Shown piece by piece: positions 47,804 through 56,483 of a stretch of DNA of 64,000 nt. Source of the stretch: Thermocatellispora tengchongensis (GTDB taxonomy: Bacteria > Actinomycetota > Actinomycetes > Streptosporangiales > Streptosporangiaceae); NCBI RefSeq assembly GCF_014202315.1, contig NZ_JACHGN010000015.1, forward strand, positions 1-64,000, read 5' to 3'. Under the pieces are notes generated by a model that saw only the letters and a program-made list of their open reading frames with translations, searched no databases and was not told the origin of the DNA. The position numbers and the translations under genes are program-made. How positions within the stretch are numbered: position 1 is the first letter of the stretch; the number at the start of each line of letters is the position of its first letter.

Positions 47804-49185
47804 GAGCCGCCTCCGGTCAGGGGGAGCTGGATCGCCTTGTACTCGGTGAACTCCTCGATCCCGTAGCGGCCCTTCTCGCGTCCGGTGCCGGAGTGCTTGA
47901 CCCCGCCGAACGGCGCGAGCGGGTTGAACGGCCCGCCGTTCACGCTCACCTGCCCGGTGCGCAGCCGCCGCGCCACCGCCAGCGCCCGCTCCGGGTCCGC
48001 CGACCACACCGCGCCCGACAGCCCGTACGGCGTGTCGTCGGCGATCCGCACCGCCTCCTCCTCGCCCTCGTACGGGATCACGCACAGCACCGGCCCGAAG
48101 ATCTCCTCCCGCGCTATCGCCATGCCCGGATCGACGCCGCCGAAGACGGTCGGGCGCACGTAGAAGCCCCGGTCGAGGCCGGGCGGCGCATCGGGGCCGC
48201 CGGTCAGCAGCCGGGCCCCGGCGGCGGCGCCGCGGCGGATGTGGCCGGTGACCCGCTCGCGCTGCCGCGCGCTGATCACCGGGCCGAGGTCGGCGCCGGG
48301 GTCGTCGCGGTGACCGGGCCGGGCCGCGCCGACCAGGGCGGCGGCGCACTCCTCGGCCTCGGCCAGCCGGGACCGCGGCACCAGCAGCCGGGTCAGCGCG
48401 GTGCAGGTCTGCCCGCTGTTGCCGACCACCGTGCGGGCGCAGTGCGCGACCGCGGCGGGCACGTCGGCGTCGTCGAGCAGGATCGAGGCGGACTTGCCGC
48501 CGAGTTCGAGCAGCGACCTGGCGACGTTCCCGGCGGCCAGGGCCGCGACCCGCCGCCCGACGGCGGTCGAGCCGGTGAAGGAGACCACGTCCACGGCGGG
48601 GTGGCCGGCCAGGGCCTCGCCGGCCTCCGGCCCGGTGCCCGCGACCACCTGGAGCACGCCGCCGGGCAGTCCGGCGGCGGCCAGGGCGTCGGCCAGGACG
48701 AAGGAGTCGAGCGGGGTCAGCTCGCTGGGCTTGAGCACGACCGCGCAGCCCGCCGCCAGCGCCGGGGCGACCTTGTTCACGCTCTGCATCAGCGGGTAGT
48801 TCCACGGCGCGATGGCGGCGGCCACGCCGGCGGGCTCCCGGCGTACCAGGGAGTTGCCCACGCGTTCCTCCCAGGCCAGCTCCTCGGCGGCGTCGGCCGT
48901 GGTGCGCAGCGTGGTCAGCGCCGAGGCGATCTGCGTCGCCCGCACCAGGTGGCGGGGCAGGCCGAGCGGCATGGTGATCGCCTCGGCCAGCTCCGCGGTG
49001 CGCGCCTCCAGCTCGTCGGCGGCGCGGCGGAGCACCGCCGCGCGCTCGGCGACCGGCACCATGCTCCACGACTCGCGGGCCCGGCAGGCGCCGGCGACGG
49101 CGTCCTCCACCTCGGCCGCCGTCGCGGCGGGCACCTCGGCGAAGGGCTCGCCGGTGCACGGGTCGATCAGGGTCAGCCCTTCCAC
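47800..49185 (-). CDS. NAD(P)-dependent aldehyde dehydrogenase
   Basis: A 461-residue aldehyde dehydrogenase. PWNYPL and the loop FTGSTAVGRRV bind the cofactor; Glu in LLELGGKSA and Cys in GNSGQTCTALTR are catalytic; REEIFGPVLCVIPY and NPLAPFGGVKHSG complete the family pattern. It oxidises an aldehyde to the acid. Being between the importer gene and the TPP-enzyme gene in one transcript, it most likely acts on the aldehyde released by the latter. Its start lies within the last codons of the solute-binding gene. Confidence 0.92.
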   Translation of the reverse strand: MEGLTLIDPCTGEPFAEVPAATAAEVEDAVAGACRARESWSMVPVAERAAVLRRAADELEARTAELAEAITMPLGLPRHLVRATQIASALTTLRTTADAAEELAWEERVGNSLVRREPAGVAAAIAPWNYPLMQSVNKVAPALAAGCAVVLKPSELTPLDSFVLADALAAAGLPGGVLQVVAGTGPEAGEALAGHPAVDVVSFTGSTAVGRRVAALAAGNVARSLLELGGKSASILLDDADVPAAVAHCARTVVGNSGQTCTALTRLLVPRSRLAEAEECAAALVGAARPGHRDDPGADLGPVISARQRERVTGHIRRGAAAGARLLTGGPDAPPGLDRGFYVRPTVFGGVDPGMAIAREEIFGPVLCVIPYEGEEEAVRIADDTPYGLSGAVWSADPERALAVARRLRTGQVSVNGGPFNPLAPFGGVKHSGTGREKGRYGIEEFTEYKAIQLPLTGGGS

Positions 49186-50285
49186 TGGCGCGCTTCCTGC
49201 TCCACGGCCTTCTCGTCGAAGGCGTTGTACTTGCCGGCGAGGGAGTAGTCGAACAGGCCGCTGGACTTCACGTCGATCGCGGCGGGGATCATGCCGTGCT
49301 CGGCGAAGGCCGCGATGGTCTTCTGCACCGCGGCGTCGTCGATCACGCCGTACCGGCCGGAGGTGCCCTTGCCACCGGTGATGTCCAGCCGCAGCTTCAA
49401 GATCCGCACCGCCTGGGCGAGTGCGGTCTCCTCGGGCACGTCGGAGGCCGGGCGGGACTGCGGGAACTGCTTCCAGTGCAGCTTGATCGCGGCCTCCGGA
49501 TTGGTCTGGGAGAACACCATCGCCTTGTAGAACGCGCGCACCATGCCGGCCACCCGCTCCGGCTCCTGCTTGATCGACTCCTTGCGCACCACCAGGGCCG
49601 AGGTGCCGGTCATGTCGTTCAGCGGGGTCGGGATGTCGCGCATGGTGGTGCCGAGCAGGTCGCCGATGACCACGTTGGGCCCGTCCCAGCCGGCGTACGC
49701 GGCGATCTGCTTCTTGCGCAGCGCGTCGGCGGCCTGCGCGCCGAGACCGACGGGCAGGTACTGGGCGTCCTTGTCCGGGTCCAGGCCCGCCTCCTTCAGC
49801 ACCCCCTTGGCGAACAGGGTGGACACCCCGGCCAGCGAGTTGGACCCGATCGTGGCGCCCTTCAGGTCGGCCGCGGTCGTGATCGGGCTGTCCTGCGGGA
49901 CCACGACCCGGAAGATGCTGCCGTTGGTGAGCCCGACGACCGCGATGCCCGGGTCCTTCTGGTAGGCGGCGATGGCCGCGTTGAGCGAGGCGTACGTCAT
50001 GAACGCCTGTCCCGTGGCCACCGACTGGATGGCCGTCGGCGCGCTGTCCACCGGCTGGATCGTGACGTCGAGCTTCTCGGCCGAGAAGTAGCCGAGCTGC
50101 AGGGGCACGGAGGTGTACGACGCGGTGGTCGCGGTCAGCGCCTTGTCGGGCGCGGTGAAGACCACGGGCTCGGCGCCCGGGGTGGCGCTGTCGGCGCCGC
50201 CACCGCAGGCGGTGAGGGCCGCGCCGAGGGCGGTCAGGAGGGCGACGGCCGCGAGCCGCCGTGTGCCGAAGGAGAACGTGCTCAT
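49173..50285 (-). CDS. TauA/SsuA-type solute-binding lipoprotein
   Basis: A 370-residue lipoprotein (leader ends LTAC, Cys27) of the NMT1/TauA/SsuA fold: TTASYTSVPLQLGYFSAEKLDVTI, VATGQAFMTYASLNAA, DLKGATIGSNSLAGVSTLFAKGVL. These bind sulfonates, nitrate, pyrimidine precursors or aromatic acids outside the membrane. GGGAG precedes ATG 50285. With the permease and ATPase genes it makes a complete importer for the operon's substrate. Confidence 0.9.
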   Translation of the reverse strand: MSTFSFGTRRLAAVALLTALGAALTACGGGADSATPGAEPVVFTAPDKALTATTASYTSVPLQLGYFSAEKLDVTIQPVDSAPTAIQSVATGQAFMTYASLNAAIAAYQKDPGIAVVGLTNGSIFRVVVPQDSPITTAADLKGATIGSNSLAGVSTLFAKGVLKEAGLDPDKDAQYLPVGLGAQAADALRKKQIAAYAGWDGPNVVIGDLLGTTMRDIPTPLNDMTGTSALVVRKESIKQEPERVAGMVRAFYKAMVFSQTNPEAAIKLHWKQFPQSRPASDVPEETALAQAVRILKLRLDITGGKGTSGRYGVIDDAAVQKTIAAFAEHGMIPAAIDVKSSGLFDYSLAGKYNAFDEKAVEQEARQWKG

Positions 50286-50304
50286 GAAATCTCCCGGTGG
50301 GGGG

Positions 50305-51156
50305 TTACTGCGCCCGGCGTACCAGGCGTTCTGCGAGGGACAGGACGCCGTAGACGGCCAGTCCGAAGATCGACAGTGCGATGAGCATCGCGTACGTCGC
50401 CGCGACCTCACCGGTCACGGTGTACTGCGCGATCGCGTAGCCCACGCCCTCGCGCGCGGCCACGAACTCGCCGACGATCGCGCCGATGAGCGCGAGCACG
50501 GCGGCGCTGTTCAGCGCGGGGAAGATGAACGCCAGCGCGTTCGGGATGCGCAGGTAGCGCAGTTCCTGCCAGCGGCTGGCCCGCAGGGCGCGGAACAGGT
50601 TGACCTCGTCCTCGCTCACCTCGGTGAGGCCCGCGATCGTGTTGGTCAGCACGGGGAAGAAGGCCAGCAGCGCGGCCAGCGTCACCTTGGGCGCCAGGCC
50701 GTACCCCATGGCGGCCACGATGAGCGGCGCGATGGCGACCTTGGGGAAGGTCTGCGAGGCCAGGATGTAGGGGTAGACGGCGTTGCGCAGGATCGGCGAG
50801 AACGCGAACACCGAGCCGAGCACCACCGCCGCGGCCACCGCCAGCGCGAAGCCGAGCAGGGTCTCCTGCACGGTGGCCAGCAGGTTGGGCCACAGCGTGC
50901 CGTCGATGACCGCGAGCCGGACCAGCACCTCGATCACCTCACCGGGCGGGGCCAGGATCAGCGGCGAGACCAGCTCCGCGCTCGCCGCGCCCTGCCAGGC
51001 GGCGACGAGCACCACGAAGATCAGCACGGCGAGCACGGCGGACTTCAGCCCCGGTCCCTCCGCGCGCCGGCGCGGCGCCGCGCCGCCCTGGTCCAGCGCG
51101 CCGAGCGAGGCCAGGTCCGCCCGTGTCCCGCCGGACGGTGCGGTTCTCGTCTTCAT
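50305..51156 (-). CDS. TauC/SsuC-type ABC permease
   Basis: A 283-residue permease with six predicted helices. The coupling loop reads LFRALRASRWQELRYLRIPNALAFIFPAL, the EAA-type motif of SsuC/TauC, and WQGAASAELVSPLILAPPGEV is the usual outer loop. ATG 51156 is chosen because AGGAGG lies 6 nt upstream; ATG 51162 would leave no spacing. It forms the channel with the ATPase encoded 34 bp upstream. Confidence 0.92.
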   Translation of the reverse strand: MKTRTAPSGGTRADLASLGALDQGGAAPRRRAEGPGLKSAVLAVLIFVVLVAAWQGAASAELVSPLILAPPGEVIEVLVRLAVIDGTLWPNLLATVQETLLGFALAVAAAVVLGSVFAFSPILRNAVYPYILASQTFPKVAIAPLIVAAMGYGLAPKVTLAALLAFFPVLTNTIAGLTEVSEDEVNLFRALRASRWQELRYLRIPNALAFIFPALNSAAVLALIGAIVGEFVAAREGVGYAIAQYTVTGEVAATYAMLIALSIFGLAVYGVLSLAERLVRRAQ

Positions 51157-51190
51157 CGCCATCCTCCTTCCGGCGGGCCCGGCCGCCCGG

Positions 51191-52009
51191 TCACCGCCCG
51201 GCTCCCTTGGCCTCGTCGAGCACCGCGCGCACGTCCCGGATCGCCTCGTAGAACGCGGGGTCGTCGCGCAGCTCCCGCCCGCGCGGGCGCGGCAGCGGCA
51301 CGGGCAGGCTCGCGTGGATGCGGCCGGGCCTGGCGCTCATCACCACGATCCGGTCGGACAGGAACACCGCCTCGGAGATGCTGTGCGTGACGAACACCAC
51401 GGTCTTGGGCTCGCGCTGCCACACGCCGAGCAGCTCGTCGTTGAGGTCCTCGCGGGTGAACTCGTCCAGCGCGCCGAAGGGCTCGTCCATCAGCAGCAGC
51501 GAGGGCCGGTTGACCAGCGAGCGCGCGATGGCCACCCGCTGCTCCATGCCGCCGGACATCTCACGCGGGTAGTGCTTCTCGAAGCCGGCCAGCCCCATCA
51601 TCTCCAGCAGCCGCCTGGCGTGCTCGCGGCTCTCCGGACGCCGGTCGCCGTCGATGACCAGGGGCAGGCACACGTTGTCCAGCACGGTGCGCCAGCGCAG
51701 CAGGGTGGGCTTCTGGAACGCCACGCCCACCTGCGGCAGCGGTCCGGTGACGGGGGCGCCGTCCACGGTCACCGTGCCGGCGCTCGGCTCCAGCAGGCCC
51801 GCGATCAGCTTGAGCAGGGTGGACTTGCCGCAGCCGCTGGGGCCGATGAGCGAGACGAACTCGCCCGGCGCGATGTCCAGCGAGGCGTGCTCCAGCGCGC
51901 GCACCGTGGCGCCGCGCCGGGTGAAGACCTTGGACACGTCCCTGATCCCGATGGCCGCCGGGCGCGGCGGCGCCTGCGCGGCGGCGCGGTCGCCGGTCGT
52001 GATCGCCAT
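51191..52009 (-). CDS. TauB/SsuB-type ABC ATPase
   Basis: A 272-residue ATPase: Walker A GPSGCGKST, Q-loop VGVAFQKPTLL, signature MSGGMEQRVAIA (LSGGQ variant usual in this subfamily), Walker B LLLMDEPFGALDE and H-loop THSISEA. The wording is that of nitrate/sulfonate/taurine importers. AGGAG sits 6 nt before ATG 52009. It is preceded by the M19-like gene with only 3 bp between them. Confidence 0.93.
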   Translation of the reverse strand: MAITTGDRAAAQAPPRPAAIGIRDVSKVFTRRGATVRALEHASLDIAPGEFVSLIGPSGCGKSTLLKLIAGLLEPSAGTVTVDGAPVTGPLPQVGVAFQKPTLLRWRTVLDNVCLPLVIDGDRRPESREHARRLLEMMGLAGFEKHYPREMSGGMEQRVAIARSLVNRPSLLLMDEPFGALDEFTREDLNDELLGVWQREPKTVVFVTHSISEAVFLSDRIVVMSARPGRIHASLPVPLPRPRGRELRDDPAFYEAIRDVRAVLDEAKGAGR

Positions 52010-52012
52010 GTC

Positions 52013-53002
52013 TCACTCCTCGCCTGCCGGCCGGCCCGCGGGCAGGACCTCGTGGTAGAACCGCATCCAGTTGCCGCCCATGACTGCCGCCACCTCGCCG
52101 GGCGCGAAGCCGCGCCCGGCCAGCGCCTCGGCCAGGTCGGGGAAGGAGCGGGTGTCGGGGAACCAGGGCAGCGGCGGCTGCTTGCCGGGGTTGGCCGCCG
52201 AGCCCGCGCCGTACTGGACGGTCCGGGTCCAGCGGCCCTGTCGCATCCACCGCAGGTCCGCCTCGCCGATCTTGCGGCCCAGGTCTGAGCCGATGCCGAC
52301 GTGCTCGACGCCGATCAGGTCGGCGGTGCGCGCGACCAGCTCGGCCCAGGTGGCGGCGGTCGCGGCGTACTCGCCGCTGATGTTGCGGTAGCCCGACACC
52401 CCCAGGACGCCGCCGCGCGCCGCCAGGGCCTTGAGCAGGTCGTCGGACTTGTTGCGGGCGTGCGGCACCAGGGAGGCCGGGTTGGCGTGGGTGACCGCGA
52501 CCGGCACCGCGGAGTGCTCGATCGCCTCCATGCTCGTACGCTCGCCGACGTGCGACAGGTCGATCGCCATGCCGCACCGGTTCATCTCGGCCACGACCTC
52601 GCGGCCGAAGCGGGTCAGCCCGCCGTCCACCGGGTCGTAGCAGCTCGCGCCCACGTCGTTCTGGATGTTGTAGGTGAGCTGGGCCACGCGGACGCCGAGG
52701 TCGGCGAAGACCTCCACGTAGCCGATCCGGCCGGACAGGAACGAGCTGTTCTGGAAGCCCAGCAGCAGCGCCGTGCGCCCCTGGGCGTGGATCGCCTCGA
52801 TCTCGGCCGCCGTCGTCGCGACGCCGACCAGGTCGGCGTTGGCCCGCACCAGGTCGCGCCAGCGCACCAGCGCGTCCAGCGACTCGGTCGTGTCCTCCCA
52901 GAAGCCGCAGGTCACGGTCACGCAGCCGAGCCCGCCGCCGCGCAGCTCCTCGAAGACCTCGCGGTCGAACGCGCTGCACTCCAGGCCGTCAACGAAGATC
53001 AC
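52013..53002 (-). CDS. M19 dipeptidase-family protein with altered metal site
   Basis: A 329-residue TIM-barrel protein of the renal-dipeptidase (M19) family. DLSH (His151), VTHANP (His172) and IGSDLG (Asp240) are in place. The first ligand pair HxD, normally in DGHND, reads DGLEC (residues 5-9), and the bridging Glu reads Gln84 in LLGFQNSSFL. So the two-zinc site seems changed or reduced to one metal; I recall other M19-like proteins with the GFQN wording. It may hydrolyse an amide other than a dipeptide, or do another reaction. GTG 53002 overlaps the upstream stop by four bases; a longer frame upstream is not protein-like. Confidence 0.8.
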   Translation of the reverse strand: MIFVDGLECSAFDREVFEELRGGGLGCVTVTCGFWEDTTESLDALVRWRDLVRANADLVGVATTAAEIEAIHAQGRTALLLGFQNSSFLSGRIGYVEVFADLGVRVAQLTYNIQNDVGASCYDPVDGGLTRFGREVVAEMNRCGMAIDLSHVGERTSMEAIEHSAVPVAVTHANPASLVPHARNKSDDLLKALAARGGVLGVSGYRNISGEYAATAATWAELVARTADLIGVEHVGIGSDLGRKIGEADLRWMRQGRWTRTVQYGAGSAANPGKQPPLPWFPDTRSFPDLAEALAGRGFAPGEVAAVMGGNWMRFYHEVLPAGRPAGEE

Positions 53003-53679
53003 AGCGTCACCGCCAGGTAGTCGAGGTCGGTATCGGGGTCGGCGGCGTCCGGGTCGAGCGTGGCGCCCGCGTGCCGCCGCGAGAGCGGGGTGTCCTCGGT
53101 GAGCGCGCCGGTCGAGCGGTGGTACAGCCGCCACCACAGCGACGCCTCAACCTCCAGGCCCTCGTGCACCGTGCGCTCGATGTGCGGGCAGGCGGGCGGG
53201 CCGTGCCGCTCGGCGACCTCGATCCGGGGCGCGCCCGTGCCGAGGGTGACCGTGACGGCGCCGCCGTACGGCTGCGCGGCGTACGGGAGCGCGAGCAGCA
53301 GGTGCGGGACGGCGACGTCGCGCACCTCGATCCGCGCGCCGCCGCGCTCGCGCAGCAACGCCATGCCCAGGTCGAGCAGCGCCGGCGCGACGTACGGCGC
53401 GGGGACGCCGTGCGCCTCCACCACCACCGGCGAGGACGCCTCGTCCAGGGCCGGTGGCCGCCATCCGGGCAGGTCGCGGGCCGCGTCCAGGAACGCCAGG
53501 CCGCCCAGCCCGAGCGCCTCGGCCTCCACCACCAGGTCCCGCACCGCGGGGACCGCCCCCTTGGGCACCCCCAGCAGCAGCAGGTTCCGCTCGGCCAGCA
53601 CGCGGGTCTCCCGCAGGCTCACGGTGAGCCGGGGCGCCGCGGCGGCGTCCGTCGCCTGAGTGGTACTCGGCGGGGTCAC
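52999..53679 (-). CDS. uncharacterised protein, possibly DUF3726-like
   Basis: A 226-residue protein I cannot assign. The N-terminal part LTVSLRETRVLAERNLLLLGVPKGAV followed by DLVVEAEALGLGGLAFL resembles the start of DUF3726 proteins, but this is from memory and weak. Then come VEAHGVPAPYVAPALLDLGMALL and a beta-rich tail. It has no membrane helix or signal. GTG 53679 has GGGAGG upstream and overlaps the IclR stop; the next gene overlaps its own stop. Tight coupling says it acts with the M19-like protein and importer. Confidence 0.7.
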   Translation of the reverse strand: MTPPSTTQATDAAAAPRLTVSLRETRVLAERNLLLLGVPKGAVPAVRDLVVEAEALGLGGLAFLDAARDLPGWRPPALDEASSPVVVEAHGVPAPYVAPALLDLGMALLRERGGARIEVRDVAVPHLLLALPYAAQPYGGAVTVTLGTGAPRIEVAERHGPPACPHIERTVHEGLEVEASLWWRLYHRSTGALTEDTPLSRRHAGATLDPDAADPDTDLDYLAVTL

Positions 53680-54434
53680 TGTCGCCTCCCTTCCGTCGCG
53701 GGGTGCCCGGAGAGCACCCGGTTGATCTCCCGCACCGCGTCCAGCAGCGCGTGGATGCCCTTGTCCCGGTCGAAGCGGCCGCTCGGCCCGGCGACACTGA
53801 GCGCGCCGACGCACCTGCCCTGCAGGTCGAACACCGGGGCCGCGATGCCGAGCACCCCTTCCAGCCACCGGCCGTGCGAGGTCGCGTAGCCCAGCTCGCG
53901 CACCTGCGCCAGCTCCTCCTCCGGCGGCGTGTCCACGCCCAGCTCGCGCAGCTCGGCGAGCTGGCGCGGGCTCGCGTACGCCATCAGCACCCGGCCCGAG
54001 GCACTGCGGCTGAGGGGCATCTGGGCCTCGGCCCGCAGGTCCACCTGGAGCGGGCGGCCCGGCTCGATGCGCTGGATGATCGTGGCGGTGCCGCGTTCGA
54101 GTATCGCCAGCGACACGGCCTCCCTGATCTCGTCCACCAGCCGCTCCATCATGGGCAGCACCCGCTCGCCGAGCCCGGCCTGACGCAGCGCCGACTGGCC
54201 GATGCGGGCCGGGCGCAGCGTCAGCCGGTAGGAGCCGTCGCCGGTCTGCTCCATCCATCCGGCCGCCACCAGCGTGACGAGCTGCTGGTGCACGGCCGCA
54301 CGCGGGATGCCCAGGCTGCGCGACAGCTCCGAGATCCGCACCGAGCTCTCGGCCTCGGCGACGACCTCCAGCATCTTCAGGCACTTGATCGCGGTGCTGA
54401 GCGGCTGGGTCCGCGGTCCCGCCTGCTCGCTCAC
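53676..54434 (-). CDS. IclR-family regulator
   Basis: A 252-residue regulator. The winged HTH is about 13-75 (VRISELSRSLGIPRAAVHQQLVTLVAAGWM), and the GAF-like effector domain ends with FDLQGRCVGALSVAGPSGRF. IclR proteins sense small acids or aromatic metabolites of the pathway they control. It is the second gene of the nine-gene operon (GTGA overlap with the first), so it likely regulates itself; the dyad at 56163-56186 is the candidate operator. Confidence 0.9.
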   Translation of the reverse strand: MSEQAGPRTQPLSTAIKCLKMLEVVAEAESSVRISELSRSLGIPRAAVHQQLVTLVAAGWMEQTGDGSYRLTLRPARIGQSALRQAGLGERVLPMMERLVDEIREAVSLAILERGTATIIQRIEPGRPLQVDLRAEAQMPLSRSASGRVLMAYASPRQLAELRELGVDTPPEEELAQVRELGYATSHGRWLEGVLGIAAPVFDLQGRCVGALSVAGPSGRFDRDKGIHALLDAVREINRVLSGHPATEGRRQ

Positions 54435-56146
54435 TTCTCGCTCCCGGACAGGGCCGGCTCGGCCGGGTGCCACCAGCCGCGCGGGTCGGCGCCGGCCAGC
54501 TCCTCGCGCGAGGGCGCGCCCTGGAAGATCAGGCCGCGCAGGGTGCGGTTCAGGAAGTCCTTGGTACGGTCCAGCCCGTAGAAGGCGGCGTTGGCCAGCC
54601 TGATGATGTGCACCGGGACGAAGTCGAGGTCCAGCATGTCCATCCGCGGCAGCGCGTACGGCTGCTCGCGCAGCGCCTGGAGGCGCTCCACCGCGGCCCG
54701 CTCCTCCGGATGGTCGAACAGGACCCGGCCGACCCGCGTGCCCGGAGGGTAGCCGGCCAGCAGCCGGGTGAGCCGCCGTACGTCGCCGGGGATGTCGCAG
54801 GACAGGTCGAACCCGCCCGGGAACTGCTCGCGGGGCCCCGAGCGGGGCTCCTCGGCCGCGCGCGACTTGTACCAGACGCGGGTGCGCCTGGACCGGTCGG
54901 CGAGCGGCATGTCGTGCGCCCAGGCGTAGGTGCCGCGCAGCAGCGCCGACAGCTCCCCGGTGGTCATGCCCGGGTCGCCGACCAGCCGCTCGTCCACGAT
55001 CAGGCGCTCCAGCGCGTCCTCGGCGCCGTCGGGCAGCAGCTCCAGCAGCAGCGAGCCGAGGGTCTCCTCCGTCTCCGGCGTCACCGTGCCGGCGACCGCG
55101 GTGCGCAGCTCCTCGAACGGCGTCGCGGACGCCCGGCCGCGCACGGTGCCCCGGTCGCGCAGCTCGGCGGCGAGGTCGCGCACCTCGCGCAGCTCGGCGG
55201 CCACCCGGCGGCCGTCGGGGAAGACGTTGTAGCGCATGGGGTCCTGCTCGCGGTAGACGATCTCCCGCTCCAGCAGGTCCACCAGCGTGCCGTACGCCGG
55301 GTCGCCGGGCGCGGGCGCGAGGCGGCGGGCCTCGGCCAGCGCGTCCTCACGCAGGCGCAGCCACTGGTGCACCATGCGCGGATGGTTGGCGATGAACAGC
55401 ACCAGCCCGAGCGCCGACCCGTTGCCCAGCCCGAGGTGCCTGCGGATCGCCGGGTCCAGCCGGGCGGCTCGCGGCGACGCGGCCCGCGCCAGGTGCTCGC
55501 ACAGGTCCGCGGCGAACTCCCGCATCAGGTACGCCGTGAGCATCTGCGCGTGATAGGGCGCGGCCAGCGGGTGCGCGGACCCATAGGAGAGGAAGGTGCG
55601 GGTGCCGAACGTGCCGTTGGCGTCCAGCCCGGTGTTGCGCATGAGGTAGCCCGCCTGGCGCAGCACGCCCAGGTCGGGGGCGCGCCCCGCGGCCAGCGCC
55701 TCGACGGTGTGGCCGAAGGCCCGCAGGCTCCGGTTGGACCGGCACCACACCAGCGTGCCCGGGGCCGCGCGGCCGGCGTACAGCTTGGGCAGCTCGGCGC
55801 CGGTCAGCTCGACGCGCGCGGCGTCCGCCTCGCCCTCCAGCAGCGCGCCGACCATGTCCCAGCTCTGGCCGATGATCCGCGGCGTGCGCTCGACGAAGCG
55901 CGGCTCGGAGCTGTAGGCCACGAACGAGAGCGTGCCGGCGTGCGTCGCGACCCGGTAGACCGCGACGCCGTTGCCGCGCTCGTCCAGGTCGAACCGCTCC
56001 CGGGTGATCGTCCACCGGTTCCGTACCATGTGCCGGACCAGCGACCGGCTCGCGCTGAACCGCGAGGGCTGCAACGCCGCCAGGCGCTCCGGCCTCATCA
56101 GGAAATCAGGATCACGGGGACCTATCGTCTGCGGATCGCCACTCAT
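54431..56146 (-). CDS. uncharacterised 571-residue protein leading a catabolic operon
   Basis: A large soluble protein with no domain I recognise. No signal peptide or membrane helix is visible. Distinct segments are RHMVRNRWTITRERFDLDERGNGVAVYRV, GTLSFVAYSSEPR, TRTFLSYGSAHPLAAPYHAQMLTAYLMREF, VLFIANHPRMVHQWL and MDMLDLDFVPVHIIRLANAAFYGLDRTKDFLNRTL. The conserved-looking His, Arg and Tyr clusters suggest an enzyme. ATG 56146 has AAGGGTG upstream, and the sequence before it is not protein-like. It overlaps the IclR start by four bases and is the promoter-proximal gene of nine, so it is likely central to the pathway. Confidence 0.8.
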   Translation of the reverse strand: MSGDPQTIGPRDPDFLMRPERLAALQPSRFSASRSLVRHMVRNRWTITRERFDLDERGNGVAVYRVATHAGTLSFVAYSSEPRFVERTPRIIGQSWDMVGALLEGEADAARVELTGAELPKLYAGRAAPGTLVWCRSNRSLRAFGHTVEALAAGRAPDLGVLRQAGYLMRNTGLDANGTFGTRTFLSYGSAHPLAAPYHAQMLTAYLMREFAADLCEHLARAASPRAARLDPAIRRHLGLGNGSALGLVLFIANHPRMVHQWLRLREDALAEARRLAPAPGDPAYGTLVDLLEREIVYREQDPMRYNVFPDGRRVAAELREVRDLAAELRDRGTVRGRASATPFEELRTAVAGTVTPETEETLGSLLLELLPDGAEDALERLIVDERLVGDPGMTTGELSALLRGTYAWAHDMPLADRSRRTRVWYKSRAAEEPRSGPREQFPGGFDLSCDIPGDVRRLTRLLAGYPPGTRVGRVLFDHPEERAAVERLQALREQPYALPRMDMLDLDFVPVHIIRLANAAFYGLDRTKDFLNRTLRGLIFQGAPSREELAGADPRGWWHPAEPALSGSEK

Positions 56147-56162
56147 AGCACCCTTGTCTTGA

Positions 56163-56186
56163 TATTTCAGACAACGTTCTGATATA
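56163..56186 (-). promoter_or_regulatory. candidate IclR operator
   Basis: TATTTCAGA (56163-56171) and TCTGATATA (56178-56186) are an inverted repeat matching at 8 of 9 positions with a 6-bp spacer, 17 bp before the start of the 571-residue gene. The AT-rich patch stands out from its GC-rich surroundings. TTGTCA, the complement of 56189-56194, could be the -35. Confidence 0.6.
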
Positions 56187-56483
56187 CATGACAATAGGAG
56201 ACCGCTAGGCGCCCGCACAAGGGGTGACCGCCGATCGACTCTTCGCGCCCGCTCGGCCACGGCGACGAGACGTACCGGGAGGTGTGCCGGAATCCCGGCG
56301 GCGGGCCGCTCCCCGGCAGCCCGGGTTCTCCGCCCCGTCGGGCCACCCGGATCGCACGGCGGCCCGCACGCACGCGGCCGGCGCCGGATGCGTACCGGCA
56401 GCGACAGGTCCGCGGCGCACGGCCGCGGACCCGCATGAATCACGCCGAGACGGGCCGCTCGGGTGGCGGCCCGTGACCGGCGC
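56187..56483. other. intergenic DNA without a recognisable gene
   Basis: GC-rich sequence between the nine-gene operon's promoter and the end of the CBS gene. Both flanking genes run leftward, so it holds the 3' region of the CBS transcript. I see no credible coding frame and no strong terminator here. Confidence 0.5.

Noticed and set aside
52999-54384. One long 461-codon frame through the IclR gene into the 226-residue gene
   Set aside because: The upstream part is the shadow of IclR; GTG 53679 has a ribosome-binding site and begins plausible protein sequence.
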